Under the pieces are notes generated by a model that saw nothing but the letters and a program-made list of their open reading frames with translations, did not search any database and was not told where the DNA came from. From Streptomyces sp. NRRL S-244 (GTDB taxonomy: Bacteria; Actinomycetota; Actinomycetes; Streptomycetales; Streptomycetaceae), in NCBI RefSeq assembly GCF_000717915.1, contig NZ_JOCX01000001.1:62001-126000 (forward strand): a stretch of 64,000 nt of DNA, given 5' to 3'. The translations under genes were made by a program, and so were the position numbers. Below, piece after piece: positions 57,318 through 64,000 of the stretch (the first letter of the stretch is position 1; every line of letters begins with the position of its first letter).

Positions 57318-58389
57318 CGCCCGTCCGGTAGACCGTCCCCCCGCAGGCCGCGGGGATCGTCGTCTGCGTGGTGGTCGGCGCGCCCGGCACCGCCGTGTGC
57401 GGCGTGTGCGTCACCTCCACCCCGGTCGGCTCCGGGGTCTTGGCGCCGGACTCCGGCTCCGGGCCATCGGCACGGGCCGCCGTGCCCTGCCCGCTCTCCG
57501 GGGCACCCACCGGGGGCTTGGGCGCCGGGTCGGGCGTGGCCGCCGGGCAGGACTGCGCCGAGGGCACCCACGCGAAGCGGACCTCGTACGCCGTGTACGG
57601 CTGGAGCAGCAGCAGCGGCGTCTCCGCCGAGGGGTCGGGCAGCCCGGCCGCCGGATCCCCCGCCGTGTGGCCGACCACGGTGACCCCCGAGGACTGGCCG
57701 GGCACGGTGGCCGACACCGAGGCCGCCGTCACGGTGTCCGGGCCGATGACCGTGCAGCCGCGCGCCGAGACGTTGGTGACCTTGAAACTGCCGTACACCT
57801 TGCCGTCGGCCTCCGGGGCCTTGGCGCTGCCCTGCACCCCGAGCTGCTCCGCGCTGCACCCGGGCACGCCGGGCGCCGCCACCACCGGGGGCTGCGGGCC
57901 GGTGCCGGCCCCGGCCCCCGCCGTCGCTCCCGCGGTGTCCGGGCCGGCCACGGCGCCACCGGTCGGGGCTCCGCCCTCCTGCGGTTCGGGCCGCGCGCCG
58001 GCGCCGCCGGTCTCCGCGCCCTTGCCGGCGACCTTGCCGGGCCGGGGCTGCGCGCCCGCGCCGTCCTGGTGCGGATCGGAGGTGCCGTCGCCGGCCGTGG
58101 TCCCGGGCTGCTCACCGTGTCCGGCCATGGCGGAGTGCTCGGCGGCGGAACCCTCACCGCCGGTGATGTGCAGGTGCAGGGCCGCCGGGATGGCCGTACC
58201 GGCCAGCAGCGCGGCCGCAGCCGCCCCGACGAGGGCCTGCCGCTTGCGGGTCCTGCGTACGGGGACGGCGTGGCGCAGCCGCTCCAGCGCGCCGTCGGAG
58301 GGCTCCAGGCCCTCGACGGCTCCGCGCAGCAGGCTCCGCAGCGCCTGTTCCTCGCCCGCCCCGCCCGGCGGGGTGTGGTCGTCCATCAT
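57289..58389 (-). CDS. Membrane protein linked to ECF sigma factor, Pro/Gly-rich
   Basis: A 366-residue protein. The short cytoplasmic N-terminus resembles anti-sigma or sigma-partner tails (LRSLLRGAVEGLEPSDGALE), one transmembrane helix follows (ALVGAAAAALLAGTAIPAAL), then a low-complexity Gly/Ala/Pro linker and an extracytoplasmic beta domain (YGSFKVTNVSARGCTVIGPD). Its start overlaps the sigma factor stop (ATGA), so it is probably the sigma factor's membrane partner. It lacks a clear zinc-binding anti-sigma motif. Confidence 0.72.
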   Translation of the reverse strand: MMDDHTPPGGAGEEQALRSLLRGAVEGLEPSDGALERLRHAVPVRRTRKRQALVGAAAAALLAGTAIPAALHLHITGGEGSAAEHSAMAGHGEQPGTTAGDGTSDPHQDGAGAQPRPGKVAGKGAETGGAGARPEPQEGGAPTGGAVAGPDTAGATAGAGAGTGPQPPVVAAPGVPGCSAEQLGVQGSAKAPEADGKVYGSFKVTNVSARGCTVIGPDTVTAASVSATVPGQSSGVTVVGHTAGDPAAGLPDPSAETPLLLLQPYTAYEVRFAWVPSAQSCPAATPDPAPKPPVGAPESGQGTAARADGPEPESGAKTPEPTGVEVTHTPHTAVPGAPTTTQTTIPAACGGTVYRTGVIPLDAPKP

Positions 58390-59156
58390 GACTGCGCAGC
58401 CTCCATCGCCACCCGCAGCGCGGCAATGCCCCGCGATCCGTACGCCTTGACCGAGCCGAGCGAGACGCCGAGCGTCTCGGCGACCTGGGCCTCCGTCATG
58501 TCCGCGAAGTACCGCAGCACCAGCACCTCGCGCTGACGCCGCTGGAGTCCGCGCATCGCCTTGATGAGATCGTCCCGTTCCAGCTGGTCGTACGCGCCCT
58601 CTTCGGCACTGGCCATGTCCGGCATCGGCTTCGAGAGCAGCTTGAGGCCGAGGATGCGGCGGCGCAGCGCGGAGCGCGAGAGGTTGACGACGGTCTGGCG
58701 CAGATACGCCAGTGTCTTGTCCCGATCGCGAACCCGGTTGCGCGCCGAGTGGACCCGGATGAACGCCTCCTGGACGACGTCCTCGCAGGAGGCGGTGTCG
58801 TCGAGGAGCAGCGCGGCCAGGCCGAGCAGCGAGCGGTAGTGGGCCTGGTAGGTCTCGGTGAGGTGGTCGACCGTGGTGCCCTCGACGACCACCGGCTCGG
58901 CGGCCGCGGCCGCGGCAACGGCGGACTGGGCGGCCGCCTCCTCCCCGCTCCCCGCGGCCTCCGCGCTATCGCGGGGCGCGGGCACGCGGCCGCCCCGGGT
59001 CGGCACGGCGGAGGGCACGGCGATCGGCGCTGCGGCCGGCGGACCGGGAAGGATCACGGGGAACCCGCCGGGCGCGGGCGCGCGGGAAGGCCGGAGCGGC
59101 GCACCGAGTGCGCTGCGCGCCGGTACGACGGCGAAGTCGAGAAGTGCCTCTGCCAC
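58386..59156 (-). CDS. SigE-family ECF RNA polymerase sigma factor
   Basis: A 256-residue protein. The first 95 residues are an Ala/Pro-rich extension. Region 2 follows (YQAHYRSLLGLAALLLDDTA, CEDVVQEAFIRVH, KTLAYLRQTVVNLSRSALRR), then region 4 (RQREVLVLRYFADMTEAQVA, ETLGVSLGSVKAYGSRGIAA). It is the usual neighbour of asd-ask in Streptomyces. It is co-transcribed with the membrane protein downstream. Confidence 0.9.
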   Translation of the reverse strand: MAEALLDFAVVPARSALGAPLRPSRAPAPGGFPVILPGPPAAAPIAVPSAVPTRGGRVPAPRDSAEAAGSGEEAAAQSAVAAAAAAEPVVVEGTTVDHLTETYQAHYRSLLGLAALLLDDTASCEDVVQEAFIRVHSARNRVRDRDKTLAYLRQTVVNLSRSALRRRILGLKLLSKPMPDMASAEEGAYDQLERDDLIKAMRGLQRRQREVLVLRYFADMTEAQVAETLGVSLGSVKAYGSRGIAALRVAMEAAQS

Positions 59157-59298
59157 GCCAGTTGGACACGCGTCCCCCCACCAGGGTTGTACGCGTGAGG
59201 CCGCCTCACCAGCAAAATCCCCATAGCCCTCATGCGTACCCGCTCTTCCTGATTGCCCCGCCCGTCCAGGCGGCAGTCAGGCCATCACCTTGATCAAG

Positions 59299-59314
59299 GG
59301 ATCAGCACTGATCC
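59299..59314 (-). terminator. Short hairpin after asd
   Basis: GGATCAG/CTGATCC with a 2-base loop, just after the asd stop (59326). Weak but well placed. Confidence 0.4.
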
Positions 59315-59325
59315 TACAAAGTGAA

Positions 59326-60402
59326 TTACGCGAATTCACCAGCGATCAGTTCCGCGATCTGAGTGGCGTTCAGGGCGGCCCCGTTGCGGAGATTGTCCGC
59401 GCACACGAAGAACTCCAGGGAGCGCGGATCGTCGAGCGAGGACCGCAGCCGCCCCACCCACGCCGGATCCGTCCCGGCGGCGTCCACCGGGGTCGGGAAC
59501 TCCCCGGCCGCCGGGTCGTCCACCACGACCACACCGGGCGCGGCCTCCAGGATCTCGCGGGCGTGCGAGGCGTCCACCTCGGCCTCGAACCGCGCCCGTA
59601 CGCTCAGCGAATGCCCCGTCAGCACGGGCACCTGTACGCAGGTCACCGCCACCGGGAGCGCGTCCAGGTGCAGCACCCGGCGGGTCTGCGCCCGTACGGC
59701 AAGCTCGTGCGAGGACCAGCCGCCGTCCCGCAGTTCGCCGGACCACGGCACCACGTTCAGCGCGAGCGGGGCCGCGAAGGGGCCGGCGTCCTCGCCGACG
59801 GCGCGGCGCACGTCACCGGTCTGCTCGCCCAGGGAGGTCCCGGCGACCAGCGACAGCTGGCGGCGCAGCACCTCGGATCCGGCCCGGCCGGCCGCGCTCG
59901 CGGCCTGGTACGAGGACACGGTCAGGTCGGCCAGCGCGTACTCGGCGTGCAGCGCGCCCAGGGTCGCGATCATCGCGGCGGTGACGCAGTCCGGGCTCGC
60001 GACGATCCCGCGCGGGCGCATCCGTACGGCCTGCGCGTTGACCTCGGGCACCACCAGCGGCACCTCGGGGTCCTCGCGGAAGGCCGCGGACTGGTCGACG
60101 GCGACGGCTCCGCGCGTGACGACGACCGGGGCCCAGCGGGCCGAGACCTCGGCCGGGGTCAGGAACAGCACCACGTCGCCCTGGCCGATGCCCTCGAAGG
60201 CGTCCTCGGTGAGGGCGAGCACCTCGCACTCCTGCCCGCGCACGGCCAGCATGCGGCCGGCCGAGCGCCCGGAGGCGATCAGGCGTATGTCGCCCCAGAC
60301 GTCCGCCCGCTGGGACAGGATCTGGAGCACCACGGAGCCGACTGCTCCGGTCGCCCCGACCACGGCGAGCGCCGGAGCCGGGGCCGACCGGGTCGCGGTC
60401 AT
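59326..60402 (-). CDS. asd: Aspartate-semialdehyde dehydrogenase
   Basis: A 358-residue NADP-dependent enzyme reducing aspartyl phosphate, the second step toward Lys/Thr/Met and diaminopimelate. The Rossmann motif is [16 protein letters not shown]. The catalytic Cys is in [11 protein letters not shown], where most enzymes have PNCST, a substitution I note as unusual. [12 protein letters not shown] and [13 protein letters not shown] [15 protein letters not shown] follow. ATGA overlap with ask, giving the ask-asd operon. Confidence 0.9.
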   Translation of the reverse strand: MTATRSAPAPALAVVGATGAVGSVVLQILSQRADVWGDIRLIASGRSAGRMLAVRGQECEVLALTEDAFEGIGQGDVVLFLTPAEVSARWAPVVVTRGAVAVDQSAAFREDPEVPLVVPEVNAQAVRMRPRGIVASPDCVTAAMIATLGALHAEYALADLTVSSYQAASAAGRAGSEVLRRQLSLVAGTSLGEQTGDVRRAVGEDAGPFAAPLALNVVPWSGELRDGGWSSHELAVRAQTRRVLHLDALPVAVTCVQVPVLTGHSLSVRARFEAEVDASHAREILEAAPGVVVVDDPAAGEFPTPVDAAGTDPAWVGRLRSSLDDPRSLEFFVCADNLRNGAALNATQIAELIAGEFA

Positions 60403-60920
60403 CGTCCGGTGCCTCCGTAGACGACGGCCTCGTCGCTGTCGGAGTCGAGGCCGAAGGCCGTGTGCACGGCGCGGACGGCCTCGTTGACGTCGTCCTGGCG
60501 GGTCACGACCGAGATGCGGATCTCGGAGGTCGAGATCAGCTCGATGTTGACGCCCGCGTCGGACAGCGCCTGGAAGAAGGAGGCGGTGACGCCCGGGTTC
60601 GTCTTCATGCCCGCGCCGACCAGGGAGATCTTGCCGATCTGGTCGTCGTAGCGCAGGGAGTCGAAGCCGATGGCGCCCTTGGCCTTCTCCAGCGCGTCGA
60701 TGGCCTTGTGGCCCTCGGTCTTGGGGAGGGTGAAGGAGATGTCCGTCAGGCCCGTGGACGCGGCGGACACGTTCTGCACGATCATGTCGATGTTGATCTC
60801 GGCGTCCGCGATGGCGCGGAAGATCGCCGCGGCCTCGCCCGGCTTGTCCGGTACGCCGACGACCGTGATCTTGGCTTCGGAGACGTCGTGAGCGACTCCG
60901 GAGATGATGGCGTGCTCCAC
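60399..60920 (-). CDS. ask: Aspartokinase beta subunit (internal in-frame start)
   Basis: In actinobacteria ask makes alpha2beta2 kinase by a second, in-frame start before the ACT domains. Here GTG 60920 ([18 protein letters not shown]) is preceded by AAGGGGA and would give a 173-residue beta subunit. That agrees with the corynebacterial start (MEEAVLTGVATDKSEAKV). Inferred from family knowledge and the ribosome site. Confidence 0.6.
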   Translation of the reverse strand: MEHAIISGVAHDVSEAKITVVGVPDKPGEAAAIFRAIADAEINIDMIVQNVSAASTGLTDISFTLPKTEGHKAIDALEKAKGAIGFDSLRYDDQIGKISLVGAGMKTNPGVTASFFQALSDAGVNIELISTSEIRISVVTRQDDVNEAVRAVHTAFGLDSDSDEAVVYGGTGR

Positions 60921-61673
60921 CTGCTCGTCCCCTTGCGGATTCTCGTTGCTGACCCAGGTGCCCGGCAGTCCCGAGAAGGACGAGCGGACGTGGATCGGGA
61001 TGTTGTATCGGCGTGCGTACTCGACACAGCGGTGCAGCAGCACCTTGGAACCGGAGGCCGCGAGCTCCAGCATGTCCTCGGACGAGATCCAGTCGATCTT
61101 CCGGGCCTTCTTCACGACGCGGGGGTCCGCGGTGAAGACGCCGTCGACATCGGTGTAGATCTCGCAGACCTCGGCGTCCAGCGCCGCGGCGAGCGCGACG
61201 GCGGTCGTGTCCGAGCCGCCCCGGCCGAGGGTGGTGATGTCCTTGGAGTCGGCCGACACGCCCTGGAAGCCGGCGACGATGGCGATGTTGCCCTCGTCCA
61301 GCGCAGTGCGGATACGGCCCGGCGTGACATCGATGATGCGCGCTTTGTTGTGGACCGAGTCGGTGATGACGCCTGCCTGGCTGCCGGTGAACGACTGGGC
61401 CTCGTGGCCCAGGTTTTTGATCGCCATGGCCAGCAGGGCCATGGAGATACGCTCTCCGGCGGTCAGCAGCATGTCGAATTCGCGCCCGGCAGGCATCGGG
61501 GATACCTGTTCGGCGAGATCGATCAGCTCGTCCGTCGTGTCGCCCATCGCGGAAACCACGACGACCACCTGGTGGCCGTTCTTCTTGGCGTCCACGATCC
61601 GCTTGGCGACGCGCTTGATGCCCTCGGCATCGGCTACGGAGGAGCCTCCGTACTTCTGCACGACAAGGCCCAC
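60399..61673 (-). CDS. ask: Aspartokinase (alpha subunit)
   Basis: A 424-residue aspartate kinase: [48 protein letters not shown] and [15 protein letters not shown]. Two C-terminal ACT domains ([40 protein letters not shown]) mediate feedback by Lys and Thr. GTG 61673 has GAGGAGC upstream. Aspartate is also the precursor of nitrosuccinate in the fzm pathway, but this is the core copy. Confidence 0.95.
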   Translation of the reverse strand: MGLVVQKYGGSSVADAEGIKRVAKRIVDAKKNGHQVVVVVSAMGDTTDELIDLAEQVSPMPAGREFDMLLTAGERISMALLAMAIKNLGHEAQSFTGSQAGVITDSVHNKARIIDVTPGRIRTALDEGNIAIVAGFQGVSADSKDITTLGRGGSDTTAVALAAALDAEVCEIYTDVDGVFTADPRVVKKARKIDWISSEDMLELAASGSKVLLHRCVEYARRYNIPIHVRSSFSGLPGTWVSNENPQGDEQVEHAIISGVAHDVSEAKITVVGVPDKPGEAAAIFRAIADAEINIDMIVQNVSAASTGLTDISFTLPKTEGHKAIDALEKAKGAIGFDSLRYDDQIGKISLVGAGMKTNPGVTASFFQALSDAGVNIELISTSEIRISVVTRQDDVNEAVRAVHTAFGLDSDSDEAVVYGGTGR

Positions 61674-61804
61674 GTGCGCTCCTCGCTCAGTCCGTCTCAT
61701 TGCTGGTGCAGTGTAACGAGCGGCCGCGATCCGACCGCTTCGTACCGCATCATGAGACGAACAGACCGGAGCCAAGGTTCCGTTTTGTCGTGGTTCCCCG
61801 CTCC

Positions 61805-62461
61805 CTACTTCCCCGGCAGGCCCAGCCGGGCACCGATTTCCTCGGCCATCACCCGTCCGGCCTGCTCGGCGAGGTCGTCCTCGGCCAGGTCCTCGTCGGT
61901 GTCCAGGCCGTCCAGGGCTTCCAGCGGCTGGTCCAGCCGCACGTGCGCGATCAGCGACTGGAGGGCGCGCAGGGTGGCCGAGGCCGTCGGGCCCCAGTTG
62001 GTGAAGTACGAGAACTGCCACCACCACAGCGCCTCCGTGACGCGGCCCGACTCGTGGTGGATGAGCCCGTGCCGCAGATCGGCGACCACGTCGGCCAGAT
62101 CGTCGGAGATCCGGTGCGCCACCGGGGCCTTGCGCGGCTCGTACGGGTCGAAGACCTCGGAGTAGACGTCGACCGGCTCCAGCATGATCGCGAACCGCTC
62201 GCGCAGGTCGTCCACGTCCGGCTCCGGACCGAGGTCGGGCTCGTAGCGCTCGTCGGGCAGGACGTCCTGGTACGCGCCCAGCCGGCCGCCCGCCAGCAGC
62301 AGCTGGGACACCTCCAGGAGGAGGAAGGGCACCGCGCTGTCCGGGTCCTCGCCCTTGGCCACCTCGGTGACCGCGACGATGAAGGACCCGATCTGGTCCG
62401 CGATCGAGGCGGCGAAGTCGTCCGGATCCTGGGCCAGGGCGTGCAGCGTTGCGTCAGACAT
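61805..62461 (-). CDS. DUF5063 protein
   Basis: A 218-residue acidic helical protein ([40 protein letters not shown]) matching DUF5063, conserved behind recR in Streptomyces. Function unknown. ATG 62461 lies in the last codons of recR and has AAGGAAGG upstream, so the two are coupled. Confidence 0.82.
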   Translation of the reverse strand: MSDATLHALAQDPDDFAASIADQIGSFIVAVTEVAKGEDPDSAVPFLLLEVSQLLLAGGRLGAYQDVLPDERYEPDLGPEPDVDDLRERFAIMLEPVDVYSEVFDPYEPRKAPVAHRISDDLADVVADLRHGLIHHESGRVTEALWWWQFSYFTNWGPTASATLRALQSLIAHVRLDQPLEALDGLDTDEDLAEDDLAEQAGRVMAEEIGARLGLPGK

Positions 62462-63053
62462 CGAGAAGTCGCCTTCCTTCAAAGGCCCGCCCGAGCGTGA
62501 CCTCGTCCGCGTACTCCAGATCTCCCCCGACGGGGAGCCCGCTGGCCAGGCGGGTGACCTTCAGGCCCATGGGCTTGATCATGCGGGCGAGGTACGTGGC
62601 GGTCGCCTCGCCCTCCAGGTTCGGGTCGGTGGCGAGGATCAGCTCGGTCACCTCGCCGTCCGCGAGGCGCGCCAGCAGCTCGCGGATGCGCAGGTCGTCC
62701 GGGCCGACGCCCTCGATCGGGCTGATCGCGCCGCCGAGGACGTGGTACCGGCCCCGGAACTCGCGGGTCCGCTCGATCGCGACCACGTCCTTCGGCTCCT
62801 CCACCACACAGATGACCGTGGTGTCGCGGCGCGGATCGCGGCAGATGTTGCACCGCTCCTCCTGCGCCACGTTCCCGCACACCGCGCAGAACCGGACCTT
62901 GTCCTTGACCTCCAGCAGCGCGTGCGCGAGGCGCCGGACGTCGGTGGGCTCGGCCTGCAGGATGTGGAAGGCGATCCGCTGCGCGCTCTTGGGCCCGACG
63001 CCGGGCAGCCTGCCCAGTTCGTCGATCAGGTCCTGGACCACGCCTTCGTACAC
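62454..63053 (-). CDS. recR: Recombination protein RecR
   Basis: A 199-residue protein with the HhH motif ([20 protein letters not shown]), a four-Cys zinc finger ([16 protein letters not shown]), a Toprim domain ([37 protein letters not shown]) and the final [20 protein letters not shown]. It works with RecO and RecF in gap repair. GTG 63053. Downstream of ybaB as in most bacteria. Confidence 0.96.
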   Translation of the reverse strand: MYEGVVQDLIDELGRLPGVGPKSAQRIAFHILQAEPTDVRRLAHALLEVKDKVRFCAVCGNVAQEERCNICRDPRRDTTVICVVEEPKDVVAIERTREFRGRYHVLGGAISPIEGVGPDDLRIRELLARLADGEVTELILATDPNLEGEATATYLARMIKPMGLKVTRLASGLPVGGDLEYADEVTLGRAFEGRRLLDV

Positions 63054-63092
63054 GGACTGCCTTCTTTCGCTATGGGGGGGGTGGATGGAGGG

Positions 63093-63437
63093 CTAGAACG
63101 GGAGGCCGGGGATGCCGCTGCCGCCGCCCAGGCCCTGTGCCAGCGGGCCGAGCTTCTCCTGCTGGAGCGCCTGGGCGTTCTCGTTGGCCGCCTGGACCGC
63201 CGCGACGACCAGGTCGGCGAGGGTCTCGGTGTCCGCCGGATCCACGGCCTTGGGGTCGATCACCAGCGCGCGCAGCTCACCGGAACCGGTGACGGTCGCC
63301 TTCACCAGGCCGCCGCCGGCCTGGCCCTCGACCTCGGCCTGTGCGAGCGCCTCCTGGGCCGCGGCAAGGTCCTGCTGCATCTTCTGGGCCTGCTGCAGCA
63401 GCTGCTGCATGTTGGGCTGGCCACCACCGGGAATCAC
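63093..63437 (-). CDS. YbaB/EbfC nucleoid-associated protein
   Basis: A 114-residue protein: Gln-rich helix ([20 protein letters not shown]), beta sheet ([20 protein letters not shown]) and helix ([20 protein letters not shown]). It forms a tweezer-like DNA-binding dimer. GTG 63437. First gene of the ybaB-recR-DUF5063 unit. Confidence 0.93.
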   Translation of the reverse strand: MIPGGGQPNMQQLLQQAQKMQQDLAAAQEALAQAEVEGQAGGGLVKATVTGSGELRALVIDPKAVDPADTETLADLVVAAVQAANENAQALQQEKLGPLAQGLGGGSGIPGLPF

Positions 63438-63704
63438 AGGTCACTCACTCCGTCACGTCGGTCCAAGACTGGGGCAGCTTGGTCAATCCGAGCCTACGTG
63501 CTCCCCGCGCGGCGCGCCCTACGCCGTGAGGACCAACTCTTTCGAGTGAGAGACGGGGCGTGCGCGTACCTGATGGAGACCTCCTTGCGGGCGGAAAACC
63601 GGGGATTCGTCGCCCATCGGCCGCCATTCGAAGGTAGGAAGAGCATGCGCATCATTGCGCACACGCGCACCACCACACGTCAGCGCAGGCAGAGGGAGTG
63701 CCGG

Positions 63705-64000
63705 GTGAGCCAGCCGGAGATGCAGCCCGAGGGGCCACCCCGGGATCCCCGGGAACCCCGGGACTCCCGGGAGGAGGGCAGCGGACCGATGGCGGCGGGC
63801 GATCTGACCGGTGGACCGTTCCCCCTCGGGGACTGGGGCGAGCCGGCCGAGCGGCTGGACGAGCTCTACCGGCGGGTCGAGGCCGATGCGCTGCGCACCG
63901 CGGAGTGGTATCTGTCGGACCGGGCCTGGAAGCGCCGTGGCGCGCGGGTGCTGCGGATCGGCGCGGCGGCCGGGGCGGTGGCCGGGGCCGCGATCCCGCT
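63705..64000 (+). CDS. SLATT-domain protein (5' part, runs off the window)
   Basis: The first 98 codons of a protein with a Pro/Arg/Glu-rich start (PRDPREPRDSREEG), then LDELYRRVEADALRTAEWYL and a first hydrophobic segment (IGAAAGAVAGAAIP). This is the entry to the SLATT two-helix membrane domain found in proteins near nucleotide-signalling systems and, in Streptomyces, next to recR. GTG 63705 follows GAGGGAG; an in-frame ATG at 63645 is an alternative. Confidence 0.72.
   Translation, partial: MSQPEMQPEGPPRDPREPRDSREEGSGPMAAGDLTGGPFPLGDWGEPAERLDELYRRVEADALRTAEWYLSDRAWKRRGARVLRIGAAAGAVAGAAIP

Noticed and set aside
1..64000. CRISPR arrays, rRNA genes, riboswitches, IS transposases
   Set aside because: No spaced repeats of CRISPR type, no rRNA, no recognisable riboswitch core and no transposase were seen on either strand.

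Overview
This is a high-GC chromosomal segment of a Streptomyces (or very close actinobacterial) genome. GTG and TTG starts, ATGA/GTGA translational overlaps, a WhiB-family wblA, a SARP regulator and in-frame TTA codons all point that way. The backbone order matches the conserved Streptomyces core: crp-like, NUDIX/RidA/ArsA pair, wblA, class A PBP, YqeY, phosphoesterase and tRNA-Pro on the left; codA, S9 peptidase, SURF1, ECF sigma, asd, ask, recR and ybaB on the right. Two accessory blocks lie between them.

Block 1 (10690-25786) is a pSAM2-type actinomycete integrative and conjugative element (AICE) inserted in the 3' half of tRNA-Pro(CGG). It is bounded by a perfect 43-bp direct repeat (attL/attR). 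The leftward module runs Pra-like regulator, TraB-type FtsK/HerA translocase, DUF2637 protein, small transfer and spread proteins, HUH replication initiator, Xis, Int. It faces a KorSA-like GntR repressor and a Pif-like NUDIX gene, and three matching 16-bp operator-like sites link the two sides. Cargo includes an E9-immunity-like protein, a two-gene nucleotidyltransferase-fold operon, two more GntR regulators, a DUF4429/SHOCT protein and a lipoprotein. A 153-bp nested perfect hairpin lies between the immunity-like gene and the cargo.

Block 2 (about 25980-51702) is a phosphonate-hydrazide biosynthetic cluster. Its gene order matches the fosfazinomycin (fzm) cluster, fzmA to fzmR. A rightward operon (25980-36433) makes and joins the phosphonate and peptide parts: Asn synthetase, O-methyltransferase, PEP mutase, phosphonopyruvate decarboxylase, phosphoesterase, ATP-grasp, 2OG dioxygenase, N-methyltransferase, Fem/GNAT-type transferase. 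A leftward operon (51702-36486) carries nucleotidyltransferase, PqqD-like protein, SARP, the hydrazine cassette fzmR-Q-P-O-N, the aspartate N-oxygenase/nitrosuccinate lyase pair fzmM-L, a thymidylate-kinase-like protein and an MFS exporter.

The most striking observation is an easily missed 22-codon gene (25980-26048) with an ideal ribosome-binding site directly upstream of fzmA. Its product begins like a lasso-type RiPP leader (Y-x-x-P) and ends in Val-Arg, the dipeptide that fosfazinomycin A carries on its hydrazide. A strong hairpin separates it from fzmA. The C-terminus of FzmA looks like a PqqD/RRE winged helix, and a second PqqD-like protein is encoded in the cluster. Together these suggest that the Val-Arg part may be ribosomally encoded on a scaffold peptide. 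This is an inference; the competing route, free Arg plus tRNA-dependent addition of Val, is discussed in the entries.
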